The notes under the pieces are model-generated. The model saw nothing but the letters and a program-made list of their open reading frames with translations, had not been told where the DNA came from and did no database searches. This document shows positions 26,646 through 35,984 of a stretch of DNA of 64,000 nucleotides, one piece after another. The stretch is taken from NCBI RefSeq assembly GCF_017654485.1, contig NZ_CP061091.1, forward strand, positions 586,501 to 650,500, in the 5' to 3' direction. The stretch is from Roseomonas marmotae. GTDB taxonomy: Bacteria; Pseudomonadota; Alphaproteobacteria; Acetobacterales; Acetobacteraceae. Position numbers and translations under genes: made by a program. Positions within the stretch are counted from its first letter, which is position 1. The number at the start of each line of letters is the position of its first letter.

Positions 26646-27521
26646 TCAGCGGCACATCAGCACGGGGATGTCCGCGTTCTCCAGCACATGCCGGGTCACG
26701 CCGCCCAGGATCAGCTGGCGCAGGCGGGAATGGCTATAGGCGCCCATGCAGAGCAGGTCGGCCCCGAAATCCCGCGTCGCGCCCAGCAGGCCGGCGCCCA
26801 CCTCACGCGTCTGCGGCTTGAAGGGCGCGGCCTCGGCGGTGATCTCGTGCCAGCGCAGATAGGCCTGGATGCCCTCCACTGTAGGGCCACGCCGCTGGTA
26901 GTCGTCGGAATAGAGCAGCCGCACCTGCTCCGCGCGGTGCAGCCAGGGCAGCGCGGCATTGATGGCGGCGGCGCTTTCGGCGGTGCCGTTCCAGGCACAG
27001 CAGACGCGGGTGCCGATGGTGGCCGGCGGCAGGCGCGGCGCGATCAGCACCGGGCGGCCGGAGTCGAAGAGCACGGCATGCAGCGCGTCGGAGGAGGAGA
27101 CATCGTCATCCGCCTCGGGATGCGGCACCACCGCCATGTCGTAGAGGCGCGATTGCTGCGCCACCACATCCTCCTCCCGTCCCGCGATGCTCTCGAAGGA
27201 CAGGGTGGGGCCATCGGCCTTCAAGGCGCTTTCGGCGCTCAGCGCGATGGTGACGTCACGGCCCTGCACGAAGCGCTCGAACAGCGCGTGCACGCGATTG
27301 GCGCGCTCCCCGCTCTCGCGCTCGGTGGCCGCCATCATCTCCTCGATCATGGCGCCGGAAAGGCCTTCGCCCGCCAGCGGGGCCACGTCCCGCGCATCCA
27401 CGCGCACGTGCAGGCAATGCACATGCGCGTTCCAGATGCGCGCGACCATCAGCGCCGTGTGCAGGGCCGCCTCTCCGGCGGCGGTACCCGTCAGCGGCAG
27501 CAGCAACCGGCGATAAGCCAT
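26646..27521 (-). CDS. Universal stress protein, tandem UspA domains
   Basis: 291 residues. The N-terminal Usp domain starts YRRLLLPLTGTAAGEAAL; the second ends ILGGVTRHVLENADIPVLMC, matching the usual GSVxxxVlxxaxxPVLv end. The ATP-type G-2x-G-9x-G(S/T) loop is best seen in the second half (LGGVTRHVLEN). A stress-linked cytoplasmic protein. AGGAG precedes the start. Confidence 0.88.
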   Translation of the reverse strand: MAYRRLLLPLTGTAAGEAALHTALMVARIWNAHVHCLHVRVDARDVAPLAGEGLSGAMIEEMMAATERESGERANRVHALFERFVQGRDVTIALSAESALKADGPTLSFESIAGREEDVVAQQSRLYDMAVVPHPEADDDVSSSDALHAVLFDSGRPVLIAPRLPPATIGTRVCCAWNGTAESAAAINAALPWLHRAEQVRLLYSDDYQRRGPTVEGIQAYLRWHEITAEAAPFKPQTREVGAGLLGATRDFGADLLCMGAYSHSRLRQLILGGVTRHVLENADIPVLMCR

Positions 27522-27654
27522 GGCTTGGCTCTCCTAAACCCGAGGCATGGGCGCCGCGCAGGCGCCCTCGAAGCGGAAGCTATCACGGAAGTGCCGCCGC
27601 CGTCTGCATCCGCGCGCTTCAGCCCAAGCTGCTCCGCGCGGCGCAGGCCGGATG

Positions 27655-28284
27655 CTACCGCAGCACCGCCCCATGCTGGCGCAGGAAATCCAGCAGCGGC
27701 AGCATCGGCAGGCCCAGGATGGCCGCATGCTCACCCTGCACGGCGCGGAAGAGATGCATCCCCAGGCCCTCCAGCCGGTAGGCGCCGACGGAATAGGTGA
27801 TCTCCTCTCCCTCCGCCGCCAGATAGGCCTCCAGGAATTCATCGGAGAATTCCCGCATGGAGAGGCGGCAAGTGGCCGCGTGGTGCCAGATGCGCGCGCC
27901 ATGCCGCCAGCAGACAACGGCCGAGACCAGCTCATGCGTGCGGCCGCGCAGCGCCCGCAGCTGGGCACGGGCGCCCTCCAGCCCCTCGGGCTTGTCGAAC
28001 CAGCGGCCCTCGCAGACCAGCAAGGAATCGGCGCCGATCACCAGTGCCTCCGGCTCCTCCCGCAGCATGCGGCGGGCCAGGCGTTCGGCCTTGGCATCGG
28101 CCAGCAGGGTCGCGGCCTCGGCCGGCGGCAGGCCTTCCTCCAGCGCGGCTTCCTTCAGGCTGGCCTCGTCCACCGCGGCGGGCATGGCGGCGAAGGACAG
28201 CCCGGCCGCCCGCAGCAGCGCCGCCCGGGTGGCGGAGGAGGAGGCGAGCACCAGCGGCGGCGGGGCGGGGGTCATGACGCCCAT
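27655..28284 (-). CDS. maf: Maf family nucleoside triphosphate pyrophosphatase
   Basis: 209 residues. N-terminal motif LVLASSSATRAALLRAAGL, catalytic Asp in VIGADSLLVC and the C-terminal LFRAVQGEHAAILGLP. It hydrolyses non-canonical or modified NTPs; the subfamily (dTTP/UTP or m7GTP type) is not settled by eye. The start ATG shares a base with the ppsR stop. Together with ppsR this is the conserved gene pair on one side of the candidate origin. Confidence 0.93.
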   Translation of the reverse strand: MGVMTPAPPPLVLASSSATRAALLRAAGLSFAAMPAAVDEASLKEAALEEGLPPAEAATLLADAKAERLARRMLREEPEALVIGADSLLVCEGRWFDKPEGLEGARAQLRALRGRTHELVSAVVCWRHGARIWHHAATCRLSMREFSDEFLEAYLAAEGEEITYSVGAYRLEGLGMHLFRAVQGEHAAILGLPMLPLLDFLRQHGAVLR

Positions 28285-29150
28285 CAGGCGCCGATGCCCC
28301 TGGGGGCCGGGCCGACCGCGCCCCGCCGGGCATGCCAGGCTTCCATCAGCTGCAGCACGGTGGCCGCCGTTTCCTCTATCGAGCGCCGGGTGACATCGAT
28401 CACCGGCCAGCCCCGGCTGGTGCAGAGGCGGCGGGCGGCCAGGATCTCGGCCTTCACCGCTTCATGGTCGATGTAGTCATTGGTGTCCTGCCGTACTCCG
28501 CCGGCGCCGATGATCTTCAGCCGGTGCCGGCGGATATCGATCAGCGCCGGCACGTCGATGGTCAGCCCGATCACCGGGCAGGGCGGGTTGTCCAGTTCCG
28601 GCGGCAGGGGGGAGGTCGGCACGATCGGCACATTGGCCGCCTTGATGCCCCGGTTGGCGAGGTAGAAGCAGGTCGGTGTCTTGCTGCTGCGGGAGACGCC
28701 GACCAGCACGCAATCCGCCTCGGCGATGCCGGCGACCCCCTGGCCGTCGTCATGCGCCAGCACGTAGTGCATGGCGTCGATGCGGCGGAAGTAGTCGGCG
28801 TCCATCACATGCTGGGCGGCGCGCTTCTCCCGCGCCTGCTCGCCGATCTGCGCCTGGAGCAGGTCGATCACGGGGTCCAGCACGGACATGCAGGTCACGC
28901 CCATCTGCTTGCAGGCCTCCTCCAGCGAATGGCGGAGGGAGCGGTCGACCAGGGTGAAGAGCACCGGCCCGGGCTCGGCCTTGATGCCTTCCACCACCTG
29001 GTCCAGTTGGAAGCGCGAGCGCACCAGCGACCAGCGGTGATAGACCACATGCGGGTCCGGAAAGCGCGACAGCACCGCCCTCGCCATGGAGTTCAGTGTC
29101 TCTCCGGTACTGTCCGAGACGAGATGCAGGTTGAAGGAGCGGTTCGGCAT
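28284..29150 (-). CDS. ppsR: PEP synthase/PPDK regulatory kinase-pyrophosphorylase (DUF299)
   Basis: 288 residues. N-terminal [13 protein letters not shown], the P-loop [10 protein letters not shown] (151-160) and [15 protein letters not shown] identify the bifunctional family that phosphorylates (with ADP) and dephosphorylates a Thr of PEP synthase or pyruvate phosphate dikinase. The start at 29150 follows a G-run. It faces away from the candidate replication origin. In Rickettsia and Caulobacter a gene I believe to be of this family (RP001) flanks the chromosomal origin opposite hemE. Confidence 0.94.
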   Translation of the reverse strand: MPNRSFNLHLVSDSTGETLNSMARAVLSRFPDPHVVYHRWSLVRSRFQLDQVVEGIKAEPGPVLFTLVDRSLRHSLEEACKQMGVTCMSVLDPVIDLLQAQIGEQAREKRAAQHVMDADYFRRIDAMHYVLAHDDGQGVAGIAEADCVLVGVSRSSKTPTCFYLANRGIKAANVPIVPTSPLPPELDNPPCPVIGLTIDVPALIDIRRHRLKIIGAGGVRQDTNDYIDHEAVKAEILAARRLCTSRGWPVIDVTRRSIEETAATVLQLMEAWHARRGAVGPAPRGIGA

Positions 29151-29371
29151 CGGCCCCCCAGGTCCGAAGGCGGTGGGAAGAGCGGGGATGGGTGTGGAAT
29201 TCGTGGACAACTGCAAGCCCTGATTAAGCCCCCTGGGGGAATCGGGGATAGCGGGTACAGTTTGGACCTCTCAGGGGCTTTTCATGGGAATGATCGGTTC
29301 GAATCACCGATAACCCACGCGACTCGCCGGAATCCCTGCGAGTCGCACCCGGCCCGTACGGTGGAGCGGGC

Positions 29372-29380
29372 TGTGGATAA
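29372..29380 (-). promoter_or_regulatory. DnaA box 1
   Basis: TGTGGATAA, the exact complement of TTATCCACA. Confidence 0.8.
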
Positions 29381-29404
29381 CGTGTACAGCCGCTTGCGTC
29401 CACA

Positions 29405-29413
29405 TTATCCACA
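29405..29413 (+). promoter_or_regulatory. DnaA box 2
   Basis: TTATCCACA, perfect consensus, 24 nt from box 1 and facing the opposite way, about 20 nt from the AT-rich stretch. Confidence 0.8.
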
Positions 29414-29469
29414 GGGCCTATCTACCCCACCAACTTTCTTAAAGACTCTTTTTCTATGAAAGAGGGCCC

Positions 29470-30513
29470 ATGGACACTGTGCAAAAACCCCTTCTGCGGG
29501 CCCTTTCCGGCGAGGCGCTCTGGCCCCCGCCCTTCTGGCTGATGCGTCAGGCCGGGCGGTACCTGCCCGAGTACCGGCAGCTGCGTGCCCAGGCCGGGGA
29601 TTTCATCGCCCTCTGCACCACCCCCGCCCTGGCGGCCGAGGTGACGCTGCAGCCGCTCCGCCGCTACGGCATGGACGGGGCCATCCTCTTCAGCGACATC
29701 CTGATGCTGCCCTGGGCCATGGGGCAGGCGCTGCGCTATGCCGAGGGTGAGGGCCCGCTGCTGGAGCCCATCCGCGATGCAGAGGGCCTGGCGCGGCTGG
29801 ACCCCGCCGCCATGCGCGCCCGCATCGCGCCGATCCTGGAGACCGTGGTGCGGGTCCGGGCCGGGCTGGCTCAGGAAGCGCCGGGTGCCGCGTTGATCGG
29901 TTTCGCCGGCAGCCCCTTCACGGTCGTCTGCTACATGGTGGAAGGCCGTGGCGGCGGCGAATTCGCCCAGGCCCGCCGCCTGGCCTATGCTGATCCCGCG
30001 CTCTTCGGCCGCCTCATCCGCCTGCTGGTGGACAGCACGGTGGACTACCTGCTGGCCCAGGCCGAGGCGGGGGCCGAGGCGCTGATGCTCTTCGACAGCT
30101 GGGCCGGGCTACTGCCGCCCAGCCAGTTCCGCCGCTGGTGCATCGACCCCACCGCCGCCATCGTCCGCGGCATCCGCAAGGTGCGGCCGGATATCCCGCT
30201 GATCGGCTTCCCGCGCCTGGCGGGGCCGCTGCTGCCGGAATACGCGGCGCGCACGGGCGTGAACACGGTGGGGATGGATACCGGCATGGACCCGCGCTGG
30301 GCCGCCGCCAACCTGCCTGCGGATCTCGCCTTGCAGGGCAACCTGGACCCGCAGGTGCTGGTGGCCGGCGGTGATGCGCTGGAAGCCGAGGCGCGCTCCA
30401 TCCTGGCGGCGATGCGCGGGCGGCCCTTCATCTTCAATCTGGGCCACGGAATCGTGCCGCCAACGCCGCCGGAGCATGTCGCTGCCCTGACGAGGGTGAT
30501 CCGCATGGGATGA
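29470..30513 (+). CDS. hemE: Uroporphyrinogen decarboxylase
   Basis: 347 residues. Family signatures LMRQAGRYLPEYR and GFAGSPFTVVCYMVEG are intact; the catalytic Asp lies in ILFSDILMLP. It converts uroporphyrinogen III to coproporphyrinogen III in heme synthesis. AGAGGG precedes the ATG. hemH and rho, which commonly follow in origin regions of this class, do not follow here. Confidence 0.97.
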   Translation: MDTVQKPLLRALSGEALWPPPFWLMRQAGRYLPEYRQLRAQAGDFIALCTTPALAAEVTLQPLRRYGMDGAILFSDILMLPWAMGQALRYAEGEGPLLEPIRDAEGLARLDPAAMRARIAPILETVVRVRAGLAQEAPGAALIGFAGSPFTVVCYMVEGRGGGEFAQARRLAYADPALFGRLIRLLVDSTVDYLLAQAEAGAEALMLFDSWAGLLPPSQFRRWCIDPTAAIVRGIRKVRPDIPLIGFPRLAGPLLPEYAARTGVNTVGMDTGMDPRWAAANLPADLALQGNLDPQVLVAGGDALEAEARSILAAMRGRPFIFNLGHGIVPPTPPEHVAALTRVIRMG

Positions 30514-30514
30514 C

Positions 30515-30540
30515 CTCAGGCGGCCTTCCAGCCGCCTGAG
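30515..30540 (+). terminator. Terminator-like hairpin after hemE
   Basis: 10-bp perfect stem CTCAGGCGGC / GCCGCCTGAG, 6-nt loop, 1 nt after the hemE stop; no T-run. Confidence 0.7.
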
Positions 30541-30616
30541 AGGGCCTGTGGCGGCGCGGGGGAGACCCCCGCCGCCTCTTCCCGCGCCACGGAGACGGGG
30601 CGCGGGCCGGGCAGCG

Positions 30617-33205
30617 CTATTTCGTGGCGGGCTTGGGCGTTATCTTGAGGCTGGGCAAGGGCACCGGCTCCGCCGCCTCGCTTCCCTTCGGCGGCGAGGC
30701 AGGGTCGGGGGTGGAGGACCTGGAGCGTTGGGCGGCGATGCGCTCCATCTGCTGGCGCAGCTCCGGCGCCTCGTGCAGCAGGCTCTGGAAATCGGCCTTA
30801 TCCAGTTCCAGCAGGTGGCAGAAGCTCGTGGCATGCGCGGAGGCACCGCGGCGGTGCCGGTTGGCCAGAAGCTCGGTCTCCCCGAAGATCTCGCCCGCCC
30901 CCAGCACCACCTCCTCCGTGCCCGAGGCATCCTCCTTCAGCGAAACCTCGCCACGGCTGATCAGGAAGGCCGAACGCGCCCATTGGCCCTTCCGGTAGAT
31001 GACTTCCTCCGGCACGGCGAAGCGGGTGGTCACCTTCATCGCCAGCTCATACAGCAGGGCTTCCGACAGGCCGGAGAAGGCCTTGAATTCCTTGAGGCGG
31101 AGTTCAATGCCGGACTGGATGTTAAACTGCAGCGGCCGCGCGATCTGGCGGCGCAACTGCTCCATCCCGCGCAGCAGATCGTCCTCCAGTTCCTGCCCGA
31201 TCAGAGATTCCTGGCGCAGGCTGGAATATTCCTCGGATTCCATCCGCAGGCCGATCTGCCGGAGCAGCCGGCTCTCCAGCGCTTCGGAATAGCCGGGATA
31301 CTGCAGGCGCAGCACATCCAGCGCGTCCTGCAGCATGTCCTGCCGCCGCGCCACGATGCCGGCCACCACCTCCGTCACGCGCTGGCCCAGCACCGGCTCC
31401 ATCCGCTGCCGCATGAAGCGGCTCATGGACATGGAGACGAGATGCGTCAGCAGCAGCGTCTCGAACCGCTCGGCCATGCTGTGGGTCAGCGGCCTGTCGA
31501 TGCGGAACCTGTGGTGCAGCCATCGTGCCAGGTTGAAGCGCAGCGTGGGCTGCAGCCGGCGGCGGGCCGCCTGTATATAGCCGTGCCGCCCTTCGTTGCG
31601 GGCGCCGTCAATCATGCTCTCGGCGGTCCGCAGCAGGTTCTCCATGACGCGGCGGGACAATGTCCGGTTCTCGAACATCTCCAGCAGCACGGAACGTTCC
31701 TGGCTGGCATAGGTGATCAGGCCCAACGTCACGCGCTCACGGTCGCCGATGGCGGTATCGAAGGTATTGGCGGCCGTCTCCTCCTTCACCCGCCGCTCGT
31801 AGCTCTCCAGCACATAGCCGGTGGCATGGGAGGAGATGCCGAGCTCGGCCGCCGTGTCGCGCAGCCTGTCCCGCACCTCCCCCAGGCCGATGGCGACGAC
31901 CTGGTTGCGCAGCGCGTCGTCGGAGGCGGAGAGCTGGTTGAGCTTCAGCCAGCGCACCAGGAAGCGCAGCGTGGTGCCGTTCACCAGCAGGGTGAAGAGC
32001 ACATAGCCGGTGGCGAGGATGGCGACGAAGCGCTGGATCTGCTCCGGCACCGCGTCATGCTCGGTGACGGAGAGCGCCATGGCGAGGGTGATGGCGCCGC
32101 GCAGCCCGCCCCAGAGCATGGTGACCTTGGCCGGGGTCGAGACGCGCTGGGAGAGATGGGTGTATTCCAGCACCGGCAACAGGCCGAAGAGCACGATGGC
32201 GCGCGCCACCAGCGCTGCCACCACCATCACCCCCACCAGCACCAGGTCCCATCCCGTGGCGCCCAGCAGCAGCTTGGGCACCAGCATCGAGGCGAGCACG
32301 AAAACCAGGGAGCTGGCCCAGAAGGAGAGCTGGTCCCAGACCTCCTGCAGGAAGTGCCAGCTCTGCGGCCGGAAGATGGAGGGGCCCTTGGCGCTGACCG
32401 TCAGCCCCGCCACGGCGGCGGCCACCACGCCCGAGACATCCAGGAATTGCTCGCAGACGATATAGGTCAGGTAGGGCAGCGCGAGGGTCAGCGTGACCTC
32501 GGCCGTCCGGTTGCCGCCGAGCCAGGGAATGGCGAGCAGCATCAGCCGGGCGGCGACGATGCCAGCCAGGATGCCGCCGAGGAAGGAGACGAAGAAGATC
32601 GAGACGGCATCGGACAGGGCGAGCGACTGCTGGCCGGTGATCTGCGCCAGCATGAGGGTGAAGATGGAGATGGCCGCCGCGTCGTTCAGCAGGCTCTCGC
32701 CTTCCACCAGCCGGGTGAGGCGGCTGTTGGCGCCGACCTCGTGGAAGATGCCGACCACGGCGGAAGGGTCGGTGGTGGCGACGATGGCGCCGAGCATCAG
32801 GCAGACGACGAGCGAGGCCCCGGAGATGGGCGCCAGGGCGAAGCCGATGGCCGCCGTCGTCACCACCACCGCCACCACCGCCATCATCAGGACCGGGGCC
32901 CAGTCCCGCGCCAGGCGGCGCACATCGATGGACAGCGAGCCCTGGAAGACCAGCAGGGGGAGGAAGATGTAGAGGAAGGCGTCCGAATCGATCGGGAAAT
33001 GCAGCAGCGACTGCGCCGCCTCGTCGATGAACGGATTGTTCGAGTTGTTCAGCACCACTGCGCCGCCGCCAGCCAGCAGCACGCCGACCCCGGCCAGCAG
33101 CACGGTGGAGGAGAGCTTCATCTTGCGCGCCAGGGGCTGGATGGCGCTGATGACGATCAGCATCAGCGCGGTGGCCAGGATGGTGTCGGGAAGGCGGTTC
33201 AGCAT
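30617..33205 (-). CDS. Na+(K+)/H+ antiporter (CPA1) with C-terminal cyclic-nucleotide-binding domain
   Basis: 862 residues. About 410 N-terminal residues form a CPA1 antiporter membrane domain with some 12 helices, including the cation-site text ATTDPSAVVGIF and GESLLNDAAAISIF. A long cytoplasmic region follows. The C-terminal domain (about 706-815) is a cyclic-nucleotide-binding fold with the phosphate cassette GEIFGETELL and RRGASAHA. The layout is like plant SOS1 exchangers. Ion exchange probably responds to cAMP or a related ligand. The tail (about 820-862) is disordered. Confidence 0.9.
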   Translation of the reverse strand: MLNRLPDTILATALMLIVISAIQPLARKMKLSSTVLLAGVGVLLAGGGAVVLNNSNNPFIDEAAQSLLHFPIDSDAFLYIFLPLLVFQGSLSIDVRRLARDWAPVLMMAVVAVVVTTAAIGFALAPISGASLVVCLMLGAIVATTDPSAVVGIFHEVGANSRLTRLVEGESLLNDAAAISIFTLMLAQITGQQSLALSDAVSIFFVSFLGGILAGIVAARLMLLAIPWLGGNRTAEVTLTLALPYLTYIVCEQFLDVSGVVAAAVAGLTVSAKGPSIFRPQSWHFLQEVWDQLSFWASSLVFVLASMLVPKLLLGATGWDLVLVGVMVVAALVARAIVLFGLLPVLEYTHLSQRVSTPAKVTMLWGGLRGAITLAMALSVTEHDAVPEQIQRFVAILATGYVLFTLLVNGTTLRFLVRWLKLNQLSASDDALRNQVVAIGLGEVRDRLRDTAAELGISSHATGYVLESYERRVKEETAANTFDTAIGDRERVTLGLITYASQERSVLLEMFENRTLSRRVMENLLRTAESMIDGARNEGRHGYIQAARRRLQPTLRFNLARWLHHRFRIDRPLTHSMAERFETLLLTHLVSMSMSRFMRQRMEPVLGQRVTEVVAGIVARRQDMLQDALDVLRLQYPGYSEALESRLLRQIGLRMESEEYSSLRQESLIGQELEDDLLRGMEQLRRQIARPLQFNIQSGIELRLKEFKAFSGLSEALLYELAMKVTTRFAVPEEVIYRKGQWARSAFLISRGEVSLKEDASGTEEVVLGAGEIFGETELLANRHRRGASAHATSFCHLLELDKADFQSLLHEAPELRQQMERIAAQRSRSSTPDPASPPKGSEAAEPVPLPSLKITPKPATK

Positions 33206-33260
33206 GGGCGGGTCCAGCCTTCTTCCAGGGCGCCGCGTGGCGCGTGATGTCGCCTAGCCT

Positions 33261-33908
33261 TCAGCCCGGGCGGGGCATGGCACCGCCATGCCGGCGCCGG
33301 GGCGCTTCCTCCGGCTCGGGGGATGCCGCCTCGGCCGGGAGGCCGGCGGGCGCTTCGGTCGGGGCCTCGCTCAGCCGCACCGGATCCTCCGGCAGTGGAG
33401 CCTCAGTCAGTGGCGGCGGGGTCTGTTCCTCCGCCATCTCGAGCCGGGGGGCGGCCGGGGCTTCCCCTGCCTCTGACCCAGGTTCTGGTTCTGGTTCGGG
33501 CTCGCGGTCGCCAACCGCCTGGGCCAGCAGCTTACGCAGATCGGCCTTGCCGAGATCCAGCGCAAAGCCCGGCACGCCGTCCGGGGCATTGTAGTCCCAG
33601 GCGTAATCCGCCGGGCCGGTGAAGTCGCGGATGCCGGGATCGCTGGCCCAGACCCGGCGCATGGCCGCTCGCCGCAGCAGCGCCGGCACCTTCGGGTGCA
33701 GGAAGGGCGAGAGATCTCCGCCGCGATCCAGGCTCTCCAGCGGCGGCAGGGTGGCGGGGTCGAATTCCGGCTCAGTTTCCGCCGGCCCGGCTTCCACTGG
33801 CCCGGCTTCCACCGATACGGCGGGCGCAGGCTCGGCCGGCTGCGGCTCCTGCTCCTGCTCCAGCCCGCGCTTGCGGCGGGACCAGCGGCCGAGGAAGCTG
33901 CCGCTCAC
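33261..33908 (-). CDS. DUF3306-like protein of the formate dehydrogenase cluster
   Basis: 215 residues. Conserved core at about 50-135 (LPPLESLDRGGDLSPFL, VPALLRRAAMRRVWASDPGIRDF, YAWDYN); both ends are Glu/Pro-rich and look disordered. Resembles DUF3306, known only from formate dehydrogenase gene neighbourhoods. It starts with GTG overlapping the upstream gene by 4 nt and is the last gene of the leftward five-gene chain. No function known. Confidence 0.75.
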   Translation of the reverse strand: MSGSFLGRWSRRKRGLEQEQEPQPAEPAPAVSVEAGPVEAGPAETEPEFDPATLPPLESLDRGGDLSPFLHPKVPALLRRAAMRRVWASDPGIRDFTGPADYAWDYNAPDGVPGFALDLGKADLRKLLAQAVGDREPEPEPEPGSEAGEAPAAPRLEMAEEQTPPPLTEAPLPEDPVRLSEAPTEAPAGLPAEAASPEPEEAPRRRHGGAMPRPG

Positions 33909-34426
33909 GGTTCTTCCCCACCCGGTGGACGGCGGGCCAGGGCCTCGGGGTCGGCGCGGTCGCGGCGGCGCTTGTGGAAGTCGCGCTCCCGGTGGTGGGT
34001 GGCGACATAGTCCTGGGCCGGCACACGCAGGAAGGCCGGCAGGGGCAGGCTTTCCATGGTGTCGTTGCCGACATCGGCATAGAGATGCGCCTCGCCCGGG
34101 TCCAGCGTCACCAGGTGCAGCGCCATGCCGGGCTCCCGCTCCACCGGACGCAGCACCACCCAGAGGCGCGGGTCGGCGCTTTCGAGGTTGTGTTTGTAGT
34201 TGCTGGTGTCGCTGGGATGCAGGGCGACATGGCTGCGGCCGGCGAAGAACAGGGTGCGCCTCTCCTCCTGCCGCAGCGGGGTCCAGTCCGGCAGGTCCGG
34301 GGCATCCTCCAGCACCTCCACCACGCGCCAGGACCAGTCGGCCCAGGGGCTGGCGGCCGGCCGCCGCTCGGCCAGCACGGCGACCGGGATGAGCATGGTG
34401 TGGGGAGTGGTGAAAGTATCGCTCAT
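33905..34426 (-). CDS. DUF3305-like protein of the formate dehydrogenase cluster
   Basis: 173 residues, soluble. LIPVAVLAERRPAASPWADWSWRVVEVL and DTSNYKHNLES are characteristic of DUF3305, which pairs with DUF3306 beside fdh genes. The C-terminus is basic (RERDFHKRRRDRAD). Overlaps both neighbours by 4 nt. No function known. Confidence 0.75.
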   Translation of the reverse strand: MSDTFTTPHTMLIPVAVLAERRPAASPWADWSWRVVEVLEDAPDLPDWTPLRQEERRTLFFAGRSHVALHPSDTSNYKHNLESADPRLWVVLRPVEREPGMALHLVTLDPGEAHLYADVGNDTMESLPLPAFLRVPAQDYVATHHRERDFHKRRRDRADPEALARRPPGGEEP

Positions 34427-35445
34427 GAGGCGGCCTCCGCTTCCAGCAGGGGCAGGCCGAGGAGCAGGTTCTGCGGCTTCACGCGCAGCCGCTGTGCCGC
34501 GTCCATGGCCAGCACGAGATAGACCGGGTGCCCGCTGGCGCGCGGCAGCACACGGCTGAATTCGGCGAATTCCAGCACGCCGAGCCAGATGATCCGCGCC
34601 AGCCGGGCCTGCGCCACCTCCTTCCCGTGCCAGAGGTCATTCGCAATGGCCGTGGCCTCGGTATCCAGGCCGACATGCCAGGACCAGTTGGGGTCCTCGA
34701 TGACGGCGGCGGGGCGGATGGCGACCTGCTCGCCCATCACATGGCCGATGAAGCGCTCCAGCGCCCGCGCCAGCGCATGCTGGCCGGGCCGGCCCTCGGC
34801 GATGTCGAGCGCGTAGTCATGCGCGTCGGAGCGCGCGGCATAGGCTTCCGGATCGGCATCGCCCAGCACGTCCAGCTCCACCGCGCGGGTGGGGGTGCCG
34901 GCCTCCTCCAGCAACCGGCCGAGGGTGCCGAAATCGCCTTCCCGTGCCGCCGCCTCCACAACCTCCTCATCGGCCAGCAGCAGCGCGCCCTGGTGGATGG
35001 CGGCCCGCTGCGGCCGGAACAGGCATTCCCCGGCACGGAGGATGAAGGCGTCTTCCACCCCCTCCAGCGCCGCGCGGGTGACGAGCTGCGTCAGCATCTG
35101 CAGGAAGAGCGGCGGCACGCCATGGACGCTGCCGCGATAGAGCGCGATCCAGGCGGCTTCCAGCGTCGGCTGCGCCATGACGCGGTCGCGGAAATGAAGG
35201 AAGACCTGCCAGTTCTCGGCGGCGTCCGGGTCGGCCAGGGCCGCCAGGCGCGCCGGCTCCACCGGCTGCAGCGGGTCGCGCAGCAGGGCGGCATGCAGGG
35301 CACGCTCGGCCTCGCAGGCTTCTTCCGGCGGCACCAGCTCGGGCCGGGCCAGGAAGGCGCGCCAGAGATCGGGCGTCGCCACCAGCCTTCCGCCGGCATC
35401 GCGGTCGCAGAGCTGGTGGCCCGAGGCGATCCAGAAATCCGTCAT
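34423..35445 (-). CDS. DUF6352-like protein of the formate dehydrogenase cluster
   Basis: 340 residues, soluble, mostly helical with a start MTDFWIASGHQLCDRD and later LVEEAGTPTRAVEL-like text. Resembles DUF6352 proteins found beside formate dehydrogenase genes. No catalytic motif is evident; only three Cys. Overlaps both neighbours by 4 nt, so stoichiometric expression with them is likely. Confidence 0.65.
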   Translation of the reverse strand: MTDFWIASGHQLCDRDAGGRLVATPDLWRAFLARPELVPPEEACEAERALHAALLRDPLQPVEPARLAALADPDAAENWQVFLHFRDRVMAQPTLEAAWIALYRGSVHGVPPLFLQMLTQLVTRAALEGVEDAFILRAGECLFRPQRAAIHQGALLLADEEVVEAAAREGDFGTLGRLLEEAGTPTRAVELDVLGDADPEAYAARSDAHDYALDIAEGRPGQHALARALERFIGHVMGEQVAIRPAAVIEDPNWSWHVGLDTEATAIANDLWHGKEVAQARLARIIWLGVLEFAEFSRVLPRASGHPVYLVLAMDAAQRLRVKPQNLLLGLPLLEAEAAS

Positions 35446-35984
35446 TCGCGCGTCATAGCCTTCAGGTCAGGGGTCTCCACCGGCTCGTCCTCGCCCTCCA
35501 CTTCCACAACGCCGAAGACGGGCAAACTGCCGAAATCACGATGTGGCGTCTCCCGCCGGTGCAGGGTGCGGAAGCGCTCCCGCTGCTTCCCGCCCTCCAG
35601 GCTGCGGGAGAGGGCGAGCACGGTGCCCGGAGGATGGTCGCAGAGGGATTCCGCGAAGCGGATCTCCTCCAGCGCCGCCGCCTCGGCACTGGCCTGGTCA
35701 GGCGCGCCATAGGCCTCGCGGATATGGGTGGCGAGGGCGGAGACCGCCTCCGCCCGCTGCGCCGGGCTGGCCTCGGCCACCTCCACCAGGGTTGACCAGC
35801 CGAAGCTGGACAGGCCGAGGAAGCCGGCGCGGAAGGCCTGCCGCCGCTTGCCGGACAGGGCCTCGATATCATCGTCCCAGAAGGCGAAGCCGCCGGGCAC
35901 GGCCCATTCGCCGGGTGCGGCCGCCGTCTCGAAGATCACGCCATCCGACGGGTCCAGCCGCAGGGTCCGGGGCAGGCGGATCAT
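35442..35984 (-). CDS. DUF6505-like protein of the formate dehydrogenase cluster
   Basis: 180 residues: MIRLPRTLRLDPSD start, then GEWAVPGGFAFWDDDI and a helical middle (LSGKRRQAFRAGFLGL). Resembles DUF6505, another protein seen only with fdh genes. The start overlaps the stop of the ligase-like gene by 4 nt. Function unknown. Confidence 0.65.
   Translation of the reverse strand: MIRLPRTLRLDPSDGVIFETAAAPGEWAVPGGFAFWDDDIEALSGKRRQAFRAGFLGLSSFGWSTLVEVAEASPAQRAEAVSALATHIREAYGAPDQASAEAAALEEIRFAESLCDHPPGTVLALSRSLEGGKQRERFRTLHRRETPHRDFGSLPVFGVVEVEGEDEPVETPDLKAMTRE

Larger units (their letters stand above)
29151..29469. other. Candidate chromosomal replication origin (oriC) between ppsR and hemE
   Basis: 319 bases without a gene between divergent ppsR and hemE. 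It holds two perfect DnaA boxes in inverted orientation, a weaker box-like site (CGTGGACAA at 29202-29210, two mismatches) and an unusually AT-rich stretch at 29430-29463 (ACTTTCTTAAAGACTC and CTATGAAAGA), a possible unwinding element beside the boxes. The hemE neighbourhood is the known origin position in Caulobacter and Rickettsia. Only two perfect boxes are present, so the function is inferred. Confidence 0.7.

Noticed and set aside
27522..27654. Small gene between the stress protein and maf
   Set aside because: 133 bases with no start plus ribosome binding site and no hairpin of note.
30548..33247. Long plus-strand open frame opposite the antiporter
   Set aside because: Composition (Gln/His/Gly/Arg runs) is typical of antisense shadows, while the minus strand has a complete antiporter with a ligand-binding domain.
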